Assembly (NCBI GenBank): GCA_035695715.1
Contig: DASRRM010000079.1
Coordinates: 1 to 64,000 of the forward strand
Length of the DNA: 64,000 nucleotides
From: RYN-428 sp035695715
GTDB lineage: Bacteria > Planctomycetota > Phycisphaerae > Tepidisphaerales > Tepidisphaeraceae
Direction: 5' to 3'
Positions 23,534-31,457 of the stretch are shown one piece after another. Every line of letters starts with the position of its first letter. Position 1 is the stretch's first letter. The translations under genes were made by a program, and so were the position numbers. The notes below the pieces were generated by a model. That model was not told the DNA's origin and searched no databases. It saw only the letters and a program-made list of their open reading frames with translations.

Positions 23534-23837
23534 CGCCGGTTCTGAGGTACTCCGAAGAGCCGGGTCTGGACCGCGATTAAACATGCAACCCGGCTCATAA
23601 AGGAAATCATGGAGAATCGTGTTTTCACTGCAAGATTCCTTAAAAAAGATCCAGGCGAAATGCGCTCGCGAAGTCGCGATGGCGCGAAGACAAACGCGAA
23701 GATCAGATGCCGGGCTATTTGCGGCGATTACGTATACTTGAAGCGTCCTTCGCGTCTGTCTTCGCGACATCGCGCCTTCGCGAGCGCATTTGGATTGCGA
23801 CCGAGGAACCATGCTGAGGCGTACCTCAGAACCGGCG
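23534..23837. repeat. nested palindromes: family B outside, family E-like inside
   Basis: The outer arms CGCCGGTTCTGAGGTAC (23534-23550) and GTACCTCAGAACCGGCG (23821-23837) are perfect complements. Inside lies a smaller pair, GAGCCGGGT / ACCCGGCTC (about 23566-23597). A second long hairpin has 42-bp arms at 23660-23701 and 23748-23789, with about three mismatches and composed of CGCGAAG-type units. It reads like one palindromic element inserted into another. Confidence 0.75.
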
Positions 23838-23855
23838 TCTTCGTGACGCGTGCGT

Positions 23856-24212
23856 TTACTTCTCCGCCGGCTCGATTGTTACCGTCAGGCCCTTGGATTG
23901 GAATTGTTCCTGATACAGCTCCGCCCGTTCCTTGTGCGTCACCAGAAGCAACGCAACGCCGGTATCATTGGCTTCCAATGTACGCAGATTGGCTTCCTGC
24001 TCCTTCAGCGGCGTCAGCTCCATCACCGTGCGAACGACGAAATGAATGTCGTTCTTATCATCATTGTGCAGCAGCACCTTCCACGGCGGGAGAGGCTGCG
24101 GCGGATTCGTCTTGGGATTCTTCTTGGGAGAACGCTTTGGCTTGACGGTCGCCGTCCCAGCGCCGCCGGATTCCTCGCGGCGGGGTTCCTGTTCCTTGTC
24201 CTTTTCCGGCAT
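23856..24212 (-). CDS. ClpS-like protease adaptor
   Basis: A 118-residue protein. ATG 24212 is chosen because GGAGG lies six bases upstream. The first 45 residues are charged and disordered (Pro/Lys-rich). The ClpS fold follows: PPWKVLLHNDDKNDIHFVVRTVMELTPL and TGVALLLVTHKERAELYQEQF. ClpS delivers N-degron substrates to ClpAP/ClpCP. The usual NDD-x-T-P-M-E-F motif appears as NDDKNDIHFVV, so recognition residues differ. No clp gene is adjacent. Confidence 0.82.
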   Translation of the reverse strand: MPEKDKEQEPRREESGGAGTATVKPKRSPKKNPKTNPPQPLPPWKVLLHNDDKNDIHFVVRTVMELTPLKEQEANLRTLEANDTGVALLLVTHKERAELYQEQFQSKGLTVTIEPAEK

Positions 24213-24317
24213 AACATCCTCCACATATAACCTGCACGGCGATCAAACCCATTATAAGCCGAGATAACCCTCTCCTACAACTCTTAAGATGCCTTTGCGT
24301 TGAAGTGCCGGGCCATT

Positions 24318-25463
24318 ATGCTCGCACAGATGAGCGAACGGCTCTTCATCGGCGCAATGAGCGGCACCAGCGCCGACGGCGTCGACGCGGCTTTGGTAGC
24401 CGTCAATGGCAGCGGTCTGACGATGACCGCCCGGCTGCTGCATCACTGTCATAAGCCCTACAATGCAACTCTGCGCGAGATGATTTTTGCGGTTCGGTCC
24501 GGCGGGAAAATCGATCTGGCCGATTTGGCAAAACTGGCGCGGGACATTTCCCTGGTCTATGCCGAAACCGTGCGCGGTCTCATCGCGCAGGCGAATGTGT
24601 CGCCGGGCCAGATCACGGCCATCGCCGCCCATGGCCAGACGCTTTTTCACGATCCACCGCTGACGATTCAGTGGTTTGACCCATCGCTATTGGCCTGGGA
24701 AACCGGCTGCTGCGTGGTAAGCGATTTTCGCCGGGCCGACTGTGCGGCAGGCGGTCAGGGCGCGCCGCTGGTGCCGTTTGCGGATTATATTTTGTTTCGG
24801 CATCCGACAAAAAACCGCGTGCTGTTGAATATCGGTGGGATTGCGAATCTGACGTATCTCCGGGCCGGGGGATCGATTGATGAGGTGATTGCGTTTGATA
24901 CCGGGCCGGGAAATTGCATCAGCGATTGGATCTGCCGCACGTATGGGCCGTTCGGCTTAAGCTGGGATGTGGACGGCCAGGGGGCAGCGCATGGACGGGC
25001 CGTAATCGAGATTGCCGGGCGATATTTGGACGAGCCTTACTTCAAACTCCCGCCGCCAAAATCGACCGATACCCTGGCAATGATCCGGCCATTCGAGTTG
25101 GCGGCCGATGCGTGCGGGACGATGCCGTTGAATGATCTTCTGGCCACCGCCGCACGCATTACCGGCCAAACCATCGGCCAGGGAATTCAGGATTTGCATC
25201 GCGAAGGCGAATTGGAGTTGATCGTCAGCGGCGGCGGAATTCACAACAAAGCCATTATGGGATGGCTGCGCTCATATGTGGATTCGGCAGTGACGATTCA
25301 CAAAGTCAGGAGATTTAGGATCCCCGCAGACGCCAAGGAGGCGGTGGCGTTTGCCCTGCTGGGGGCGGCGACGATGGATGGCGTGCCGTCGAATGTGCCA
25401 TCGGTAACGGGGGCGAGCCGGGGCGTGGTGCTTGGGTCGGTGACGCCGCGGATTTCGCGTTGA
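24318..25463 (+). CDS. anmK: anhydro-N-acetylmuramic acid kinase
   Basis: A 381-residue cytoplasmic kinase of cell-wall recycling that converts 1,6-anhydro-MurNAc to MurNAc-6-phosphate. It carries the ASKHA motifs IGAMSGTSADGVDAAL, AAHGQTLFH, LLNIGGIANLTYL, AFDTGPGNCI and the C-terminal VSGGGIHN, followed by IPADAKEAVAFALLG. The start could be ATG 24318 or 24330. The last 15 codons and about 25 bp beyond are duplicated at 31458, with the accessory island between the copies. Confidence 0.93.
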   Translation: MLAQMSERLFIGAMSGTSADGVDAALVAVNGSGLTMTARLLHHCHKPYNATLREMIFAVRSGGKIDLADLAKLARDISLVYAETVRGLIAQANVSPGQITAIAAHGQTLFHDPPLTIQWFDPSLLAWETGCCVVSDFRRADCAAGGQGAPLVPFADYILFRHPTKNRVLLNIGGIANLTYLRAGGSIDEVIAFDTGPGNCISDWICRTYGPFGLSWDVDGQGAAHGRAVIEIAGRYLDEPYFKLPPPKSTDTLAMIRPFELAADACGTMPLNDLLATAARITGQTIGQGIQDLHREGELELIVSGGGIHNKAIMGWLRSYVDSAVTIHKVRRFRIPADAKEAVAFALLGAATMDGVPSNVPSVTGASRGVVLGSVTPRISR

Positions 25464-25465
25464 CC
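25418..25465. repeat. left copy of 48-bp direct repeat (anmK 3' end)
   Basis: This is the end of the intact anmK gene, including its stop codon. The same 48 bp with three substitutions recurs in the same orientation at 31458-31505, and weaker similarity extends about 25 bp further. The two copies bound the island. Confidence 0.85.
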
Positions 25466-25761
25466 CGACATGCCTACAGGAGCGAGTCTGCCCCAGCAGA
25501 GGGCCAAGTGCACGCCGGATGGTGGCAGGCCCGGCGCGTAAGCCAATTCCTCGGCAGGGCTTGGACGCGATTACCATGTCCCATCGGATCGTCTTGGCAG
25601 ATTAAGGGGACATCTTGATGAACATCAAAGAAACGCATTTTTCAGTGGCGCTGAGCGTCGCCGTCGGGGACGTTTTGACCCCCTTTCTCCGCTCATCTTG
25701 CAAAATCAAGTCATATGTTAACGATGGCCGACATCTCGTCCAATCCGTAAGGTGATCTAAA
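25464..25761. other. island left edge, REP-like fragments
   Basis: A 45-codon frame from ATG 25618 exists, preceded by AGGGGA, but it runs through a REP-like sequence and is unlikely to be intact. TTTTGACCCCCTTTCTC at about 25673 recurs exactly at about 26756. Confidence 0.35.
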
Positions 25762-26169
25762 ATGGTGGAGTCGGTGGTTATATTTAAAAGCGACCAGTTT
25801 GATGCTGACGCATCGTCGGCGTCATTGGGTTTGGATTGCGCGGAATATATACTAGCAAAACTCTTGAACCGTGATGACGTCTCACTGTCCCAGCCACCAT
25901 CACATGGCGACGCACATTGGACGATGGGGATAAAATTGAGGTCGCACCAGTTCGGCCTGCATATCTTGTGGGCACCAGTAGGGAAACCTCAAGCATATGA
26001 GGATTATTGGGTCGTTCAGCTAAATGAATCAACGGGTCTAAAACTGCCTGGAAGATCAAGCATTTCGATGACATTGCTCAAAACGATATTAGACGACCTT
26101 CTAAAACAAGATCCGGGAATAACAGATGTGCGATGGCTCAATGACGAAGAGTTCCGAAAGCTCTACTGA
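25762..26169 (+). CDS. hypothetical island protein
   Basis: A 135-residue soluble protein. ATG 25762 is preceded by AAGGTGA. It holds ESVVIFKSDQFDAD, HWTMGIKLRSHQFGLHILW and a C-terminal helix, and by eye its gene is AT-richer than the core genes. It overlaps the next gene by 44 bases, suggesting coupling. I recognise no family; an immunity-type protein is possible but unproven. Confidence 0.55.
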   Translation: MVESVVIFKSDQFDADASSASLGLDCAEYILAKLLNRDDVSLSQPPSHGDAHWTMGIKLRSHQFGLHILWAPVGKPQAYEDYWVVQLNESTGLKLPGRSSISMTLLKTILDDLLKQDPGITDVRWLNDEEFRKLY

Positions 26170-26749
26170 AGAAATAGCATCATTCGCGTCCCTCGTTGCC
26201 GGCCAGGTGGCGCACGTAAGCTGCAGTCCATCGGAACGATTGGCGGACGCGTGGAAAGCGTGGGATCGGCGGTGCATTTCCGAAGCCCGCGAGTGCAAAA
26301 ACCTCGTCGGCGCGTGTATGCTGGGCGGCGGATGCGTTGACGACAGTTTTGGCGCGGAGCTGTTGCCTGAATTGCGAGACTCACTGGAGGCGCTGGTGTA
26401 TGAGTTTACAATAATTGTCGTGGCAGTTTTTGTGGCAGTGGTGATGATTCACCGTGCCGCTTGCTGGCTGATTGATACCAGGAACTGCCGCAGATTGCGG
26501 TCCGTAGGGAGGGTAATACGATGGGACGAAGCGCAAAAACACGTTTGCGAGCATCGGGGATATTTCATTGTCACTGGACCGAATAAAAAAAGGGATTTAT
26601 TTTACGTCGAAGGAGAAGAACCCGACGATCCCAAGTCGTACGATGACTACCGGGATCGCTCGCTTCTAGTGGAAGGCTATGCCGGGAAATTGGGAATCAA
26701 GATGTTGGAGGTAGATGACAAAGCGATTTTGGTTCTCAGGGAACAATGA
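26126..26749 (+). CDS. hypothetical island membrane protein
   Basis: Up to 207 residues; starts at ATG 26126 or 26141. Residues up to about 85 are soluble, with several cysteines. One strong transmembrane segment follows (FTIIVVAVFVAVVMI), then a basic and acidic cytoplasmic region (RVIRWDEAQKHVCEHRGYFIV, RDLFYVEGEEPDDP). No family recognised. It overlaps the preceding gene and is followed by a second copy of the 17-bp repeat. Confidence 0.5.
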   Translation: MCDGSMTKSSESSTEEIASFASLVAGQVAHVSCSPSERLADAWKAWDRRCISEARECKNLVGACMLGGGCVDDSFGAELLPELRDSLEALVYEFTIIVVAVFVAVVMIHRAACWLIDTRNCRRLRSVGRVIRWDEAQKHVCEHRGYFIVTGPNKKRDLFYVEGEEPDDPKSYDDYRDRSLLVEGYAGKLGIKMLEVDDKAILVLREQ

Positions 26750-27031
26750 AAGACCTTTTGACCCCCTTTCTCGGTTCCCCCTTTCTCGGTTCGCGAGAGC
26801 AGGCGATTTTAAAATCGGCCTGCCGATCGGCGCGCCCGTGAAGTATGGGGAGGAGATTGTCGCCTATACTCTCGGTCATACTGCGGCGTTACGGTTTCAT
26901 GCGCTTCCGTTAGTGCCTTTTTCAGCTCTGGGTAGCCTTAATAGGGGCGAGAAGGCTGTTGTTGGGTCCGTTGCTATCATTGCAGCCTATATTACGCATA
27001 CCACAACTGGTACAGAAACTGGTACAGATCA
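26750..27031. other. island spacer with REP-like tandem
   Basis: CCCCCTTTCTCGGTTC is repeated twice in succession at about 26762-26794. The open frame spanning 26715-27071 runs through this repeat and is not convincing. Confidence 0.35.
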
Positions 27032-27319
27032 ATGTTGGATTGGATCAGACGTTTATTTCCGCGGCGTATGACGCCTGAAGCACAACAGGCTTCCGCGAAG
27101 GCCGTGGCATTCACGGCTCAGTCGGTTAATTGCCTGCGGGCGTATGCTCGCTTGGGAGCGGACGAAGGTGATAGGTGGGTCTTCATCGTTTATTATGAGC
27201 TAAAACTGCCATGTCGGCCAGCTCCGTACATCGTCGTTTCGATACAGAAGGCATCTGGAGTTGCTGCGGAGCTGAATTGGGAGGAAGCAGAGCCCTATCG
27301 CCCTCGTGGATATAAGTAA
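27032..27319 (+). CDS. hypothetical island protein
   Basis: A 95-residue protein from ATG 27032, or shorter from ATG 27068. It contains SVNCLRAYARLGADEGDRWVFIVYYELKLP followed by PYIVVSIQKASG, a compact alpha/beta pattern of amphipathic strands. There is no signal peptide. A good ribosome-binding site is not evident, so the start is uncertain. Family not recognised. Confidence 0.45.
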   Translation: MLDWIRRLFPRRMTPEAQQASAKAVAFTAQSVNCLRAYARLGADEGDRWVFIVYYELKLPCRPAPYIVVSIQKASGVAAELNWEEAEPYRPRGYK

Positions 27320-27376
27320 GCTGGCGCCAGTGTTGGGCGCGAAGCGGTCTTCAATGCAGGATTTCGGAAAAGGCAG

Positions 27377-27405
27377 AACGGGACGAGTCCGGACCCGTCC
27401 CGCTT
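27377..27405. repeat. REP-like hairpin
   Basis: AACGGGACGAGTCC is followed directly by GGACCCGTCCCGCTT, giving an almost loopless hairpin of 14-bp arms with mismatches. It resembles GGACGGGT fragments near 1511 and 3362, and so probably belongs to RAYT-associated sequences. Confidence 0.6.
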
Positions 27406-27456
27406 TGGTCGCCTGCGGCGATATTTATCTACAAGGAATCATAATTGGAGATCACG

Positions 27457-27690
27457 ATGACGCCTATTGACGCGATCGCCCGTGCAAAGGAGGTTGCCAA
27501 CAAGCGACGGTGGACTTGGAATGGCAAAGGGAGCGCCACGAAGGGTGGTATCCTTGATCGCCTTGTCTATAATCGAGGTCGGCCGGTGTGGGTGGTCTAT
27601 TCCCACCAGAGTGGTATGGGATGCCAAGTGCGCGTTGTGCTTGATGCGAAGACGGGGCGGATTTTGCGTGAGGGTTTTTGCCCCAAATAA
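27457..27690 (+). CDS. small hypothetical protein, PepSY-like C-terminus
   Basis: A 77-residue protein. ATG 27457 is preceded by TGGAG at six bases. It reads MTPIDAIARAKEVANKRRW, then RPVWVVYSHQSGMGCQVRVVLDAKTGRILRE. The last part (V-x-LDAKTG-x-IL) resembles PepSY-type domains, but the match is short. It is probably a real gene given the start context and sequence character. Role unknown. Confidence 0.55.
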   Translation: MTPIDAIARAKEVANKRRWTWNGKGSATKGGILDRLVYNRGRPVWVVYSHQSGMGCQVRVVLDAKTGRILREGFCPK

Positions 27691-28159
27691 ATCGGCTGGG
27701 CGAAATTCATGGCGGCAACTTTTTGCATTTGAAATTCGGATGCGTGCGAAAGAAAAGGTGTCGGGGCGAAAGAAAAGGTGTCGGCCACCGTTTTCATAAA
27801 TAGTTACTTCATAATCGCTTGCAGGCGATCGCCCCATTATACGATTGCGGGATGGAAAGGGCCAGGACGTTTGTGCTGGCGACGTCGCCTACCGCGTCCT
27901 CGACTGCGCATCGCCCTGTCCAAATCTTCGACAGGGCTCGCGCTCGGCAGCATTTCTGGCCTTTGCGACATTCGGAAAATTCGGGACAATCGATCGAGGA
28001 AGATGGAAGGTTACGAGGGTGGATCGGGGCCACCTCGGGGGCTGAACGCTAGAAGCCGCCCGGCAACTGGCTTGGAACTATCGCCGCAAGAGGCGGCAGC
28101 TAAATGCGAAGGGTTGGCGAAACGTCGTTGCGCCGTGGCTTTATTATGCATAAATACTT
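27691..28159. other. island spacer with tandem 20-bp repeat
   Basis: GCGAAAGAAAAGGTGTCGGG occurs twice in tandem at 27746-27765 and 27766-27784 (the second with a changed end). The overlapping open frames through 27778-28176 look like by-products. No gene supported. Confidence 0.4.
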
Positions 28160-28303
28160 ATGTTAGCGGTGGCTGACGCCTTTTCTTTTACTGGCACATT
28201 CGCAGTGATCGGCCTCATCATCCTGTGCTTAATAGTTGGACGACAGGGGGATCTCTGCAGTTGGTTGTATGAGCGATTTGCGGAAAAAAGAGGTGGCAAA
28301 TAG
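28160..28303 (+). CDS. 47-residue single-pass membrane protein
   Basis: ATG 28160 to TAG 28303 encodes MLAVADAFSFTGTF, then the hydrophobic AVIGLIILCLIVG, then RQGDLCSWLYERFAEKRGGK. One transmembrane helix followed by a basic amphipathic tail is a classic small membrane protein plan. No strong Shine-Dalgarno is visible. The codons near the start resemble nearby CCTTTTCTTT repeat fragments, so chance origin is possible, but the rest is protein-like. Confidence 0.4.
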   Translation: MLAVADAFSFTGTFAVIGLIILCLIVGRQGDLCSWLYERFAEKRGGK

Positions 28304-28345
28304 CGCTGCACGGAGGGAAATTAGGGCAACAATGTCCGAGGATCC

Positions 28346-28855
28346 ATGGAAGCAAAATCAATCATCGGGAAAGAGGTGCGAATCGATCCGGAAGGCCGCG
28401 TCCGGGTCGGCGGCGCCGCTCGCGGTTGGACCAAGGTTCCATATGAATATATACATTTCAATGAGTATTACGCCAACGTATTGATCGCCTTTGGCCGGCA
28501 TTATAACTTGCAAGGCACCGGGCTCGACTTTCGCAGCGCTTCGCGCCTTCTTGGAGTTCCCCGCATCGATGGTGATGTCGCCAGGGAGATTTGGGAGGCG
28601 CCGGATTCGCTTTGTAGCGATGTTCTCGCGATCAACTTTCGGTATAAAGAACTGGTATATCGCTTCGGGATGGATGCAACACACAATAGCACCGGGCCCG
28701 TAACCCCTTTCTCTGCGTATTCCGGCATTGCGACTGATGGCAAGCCGAGATTGGTCTCCAGAGCGGAGCGGGGAAGTACGGAATCACTCGCTGGCTTTCA
28801 AATAGCTATCGCGGATCTTGCGGAGAGAATGCGGCTTCCAATTCTGCCGGGCTGA
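28346..28855 (+). CDS. hypothetical island protein
   Basis: A 169-residue soluble protein. ATG 28346 follows GAGG at a good distance. The N-terminus (IIGKEVRIDPEGRVRVGG, then WTKVPYEYIHFNEYYANVLI) looks like beta-strands followed by helices, with DFRSASRLLGVPRIDG later. No family recognised. It lies on the same strand as the small membrane protein 43 bp upstream, possibly in one transcript. Confidence 0.55.
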   Translation: MEAKSIIGKEVRIDPEGRVRVGGAARGWTKVPYEYIHFNEYYANVLIAFGRHYNLQGTGLDFRSASRLLGVPRIDGDVAREIWEAPDSLCSDVLAINFRYKELVYRFGMDATHNSTGPVTPFSAYSGIATDGKPRLVSRAERGSTESLAGFQIAIADLAERMRLPILPG

Positions 28856-28915
28856 GTTCATCTCCAATCATCCAGTATTGCACATCGTAAGGGACTTGGC
28901 GGCCGGAGAAATGAA

Positions 28916-29377
28916 ATGTACGACCGCCGCGATGAAACCTCTTCCTTTGAGCCGGCCGATTTTCGGTTACCTGCGCTCCTAAGGTGGAGGGTCCGATGGC
29001 GTCTGCGCGGTGGCTTGGATGAAGCGTATCAGAGGGCCCTGCGGACATGGGCGCGAAGTCGAACGGTGTACGAGGGACCGTGCGGATTTAGCGCGCGTGT
29101 CGCCTTTCCTCTGGCGCTGTTACTCGGAATGATGGAGAAATTTGGCGCCCAGTGTGAAGGCGTCTTTGCCAGCAGCACATCGCATAAATCCCCTTATGTG
29201 ATCGCCTATGGATTGGTAGGCCTGGGATGCTGTAGAAGCGCCTTCTTAAAAGACTATTGTGTCCCAATCGAATCGACTTCGGCCGTAATTGAAGTCCGTA
29301 TCGCATGCACTCGGTTTAAATGCACGTTAGAGGAATTCGCCGGTCGACATCGAAACCGGGGAACGGGAAATTTCTAA
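28916..29377 (+). CDS. hypothetical island protein
   Basis: A 153-residue frame. ATG 28916 is preceded by CCGGAG. The N-terminus is rich in Arg and Trp (LLRWRVRWRLRGG). The middle (SARVAFPLALLLGMMEKFGAQ) and SPYVIAYGLVGLGCC are hydrophobic, and several cysteines follow. It may be soluble or weakly membrane-associated. An opposing frame at 28806-29048 is less likely. Family not recognised. Confidence 0.4.
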   Translation: MYDRRDETSSFEPADFRLPALLRWRVRWRLRGGLDEAYQRALRTWARSRTVYEGPCGFSARVAFPLALLLGMMEKFGAQCEGVFASSTSHKSPYVIAYGLVGLGCCRSAFLKDYCVPIESTSAVIEVRIACTRFKCTLEEFAGRHRNRGTGNF

Positions 29378-29591
29378 TTCGCTCACTCTCCACGGAATCG
29401 ATTCTTCCTCACCAATCGCCTTGAATTCGATGCGCTTGGATGTGTTGAGTTTGCCGCTTTGGTGCCTCCAGGAGCGCATCCGGCGCGCGTGGCCGACAAA
29501 TGCAGCCTGTCGCAAAACGCCCGGCGAAAGGACAGACTGAAGGCGATGGCCGAACCGGGACAATTGCCCCGCGCCGGGCCGGGGAAATTAA

Positions 29592-29651
29592 AAGGGGACG
29601 CGATCCAATCCCAGCGCCTTCGTCTCGCGGTTAATTGGATCGCGTCCCCTT
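29592..29651. repeat. 18-bp perfect inverted repeat, REP-like
   Basis: AAGGGGACGCGATCCAAT (29592-29609) and ATTGGATCGCGTCCCCTT (29634-29651) are exact complements around a 24-base loop. They are followed by two copies of CCGCTTAGTTCGCCC at about 29669-29694. The GGGGACG core resembles the termini of the RAYT unit at 1525-2130. Confidence 0.75.
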
Positions 29652-29768
29652 ATCCCGGGCCGCTTAGTTCGCCCCGTCCCGCTTAGTTCGCCCTGAACGG
29701 TCTCCGCGAGCCCCGGCTGGTTATTTAGCCCATACGTTATTATCTAGCCTATACGGGCGCCGGCAGCG

Positions 29769-30479
29769 TCACTTTATTCCGCAAAGATCCTGCGGAACCG
29801 GCCCATGATGGCTAATCACCGGTTTATCAGCACAGTAGTCAATTTCCACGGCCCAGTGATACTTGGTGTCCGATGCATTAATACGTTGCTCGCGCTCCTC
29901 GGGAATATCCCAGGCACCGAAGTGCCACACCCTATCTAACGGCTCGTAAAACCCTTTAATCGCATCCAGGAATGCAGCCATGTTTTCGAAGCTTCGGGGC
30001 CCGCGACCTCCGAGGTTGTCGCTATTGGTCGCGCCGCTGACCCATACTCGCTCCGGGTCAAGGATCTTTTGCGTTAGGCGACCATCGCTGTACTCGAGGT
30101 ATCCCCAAGAGCGACTCGATTCATCCGCGTACACCCATTTTACACGAGATGGGAACCGGACAGAAAGGCTCTTTAACACTTCAGTGTCTCCCGCGATCGG
30201 CCAGAGAAGAGTGACGTTCGCGTCGTTCGATGAAACAAATACCTTTCGCCAGATAAGCCAAATGAATCTATTTCCAATATCAGTGAATACTTGCCCCGCT
30301 TTCACCGATTCTATTTCTGTCAAAAACCTGATGACGTCAGCTACGTCTGCGTATATGACGGCGTGGTCAAAGTTCCGCGTTCCGTACAATGCCTCGCTTG
30401 CCAGGATTTTTGCAAGGATTTTGTCTACGTTAGCGTCGACGTGAGCCGAATGACGAGTTCGTTTGGTATGCTCTGACAT
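29769..30479 (-). CDS. hypothetical island protein
   Basis: A 236-residue soluble protein. ATG 30479 has GAGG eight bases upstream. It includes VDKILAKILASEALYGTRNFDHAVIYADVADVI, NRFIWLIWRKVFVSSNDANVTLLWPI and SRVKWVYADESSRSWGYLEYSDG. It is the longest gene of the island and the only one on the minus strand. I cannot assign a family; the mixed alpha/beta pattern would fit a small enzyme or immunity protein. Confidence 0.55.
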   Translation of the reverse strand: MSEHTKRTRHSAHVDANVDKILAKILASEALYGTRNFDHAVIYADVADVIRFLTEIESVKAGQVFTDIGNRFIWLIWRKVFVSSNDANVTLLWPIAGDTEVLKSLSVRFPSRVKWVYADESSRSWGYLEYSDGRLTQKILDPERVWVSGATNSDNLGGRGPRSFENMAAFLDAIKGFYEPLDRVWHFGAWDIPEEREQRINASDTKYHWAVEIDYCADKPVISHHGPVPQDLCGIK

Positions 30480-30599
30480 ATTCCATGCCTCAGCGGTGTG
30501 GAGTTATGATGATTGGCGGAAGTTTTGCCAAAAAGTATCCAGGTATCTGCGTCTGCTTGTACGTGCTCGCGGGAAAAACAAAAGGTGGCATTCCTATAT

Positions 30600-30800
30600 T
30601 CATGCCTTCTCCCTTCCCGGCCTGCCTCGCGGGCGGAGCGTGAAGCTTAGGCCGAGGCGCTCGGCGGTTTGCCGGACGCACGGCGGCGAGTCATAAGGCC
30701 GGCCACGCTTGATGCTCGTGCGGACTTGCTCCAAATTTATCGGCGTCATCTTCCCGTCCACAATCTCCGCCCAATTGCCGGGCCGATCCAGCGGCCGCAA
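30600..30800 (-). pseudogene. C-terminal remnant of a second RAYT transposase
   Basis: The frame reads LRPLDRPGNWAEIVDGKMTP, then LEQVRTSIKRGRPY and AERLGLSFTLRPRGRP. This is the conserved C-terminal segment of RAYT proteins (linker, basic SxxRGRPxG block and GL-x-x-TLRPRGRP end). The N-terminal catalytic domain is absent, so only about 65 residues of a transposase remain. Confidence 0.75.
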
Positions 30801-31457
30801 GCAGTGCATCGGGGGGCCCGCATGGGCGGTAAACGCGGGCTGTCGCAAACGCGCGGCGGAAAGCAAAAGGCAAAAATAGCCGGGCGACTTGATCGCCCGG
30901 CCCCTTGCCGTCGGCAGCCGGTCTGGCGCTCGGGCCGCACTCCTGCGTTGCCTATCCTCCAGCCGGGGGATGGTCGCCGCCGATGTGCGGCTATGTCAAC
31001 AAAAAAGAAGCAACTGCTAATTAGAGGCACTAAAGCGATAAACTCAAAGAATCCCCGCCGGAGGCCTCCGATCCATCCGCTATCGGAACGTGCGAGATAT
31101 AGAATTCGATCTCTGAAGTGAAATCCATCTGAGAGACCACGCCGGGTACGAGCTGTAATCGAGGCCGCGGATTCGACCGTCGCATGAGAACGCGAGTACG
31201 CACATGCGTAGCGCTTCGGAATCCGGGCCCTCGCTGCCGCTGGTTCCCGGCGTTGACGATCAGCTTCCAAAACCGCTTCCCAACTCCACGCCATCCTTAT
31301 TCGACCCGCATTTCCTTCGTCTCAGGAGCGTGCGCAATTCGAACCCGTGGCGTCTCTTCATTCACCGGCGCAAACTGGCGTTCCTGGCGTCCTGTGGCAT
31401 TCAAAACATTTTGCCCAGAACACGACGGGATGAAGCGACGCCCCGGCGATGGCCGAA
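30801..31457. other. island right part, nothing recognised
   Basis: Several open frames overlap here without start signals or family motifs. The bases GGCGATGGCCGAACCGGG near 31446 also occur near 29541. No gene is supported. Confidence 0.3.

Noticed and set aside
25618..25755. 45-codon frame with AGGGGA upstream
   Set aside because: It passes through the TTTTGACCCCCTTTCTC repeat and has no protein-like pattern; at best a truncated gene.
26715..27071. 118-codon frame in the island
   Set aside because: It runs through a tandem REP-like repeat (CCCCCTTTCTCGGTTC twice) and has no recognisable motif or start context.
27746..27784. Two tandem 20-bp units considered as a CRISPR seed
   Set aside because: The units are directly adjacent without spacers and only two in number; no cas genes anywhere in the window.
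28806..29048. 80-codon minus-strand frame in the island
   Set aside because: Overlaps a plus-strand frame with better start context; no motif on this strand.
31318..31350. ATTCGAACCC sequence resembling a tRNA T-loop
   Set aside because: The flanking bases do not form a T-stem or acceptor stem and no anticodon arm is found, so it is not a tRNA or a tRNA attachment fragment that I can support.
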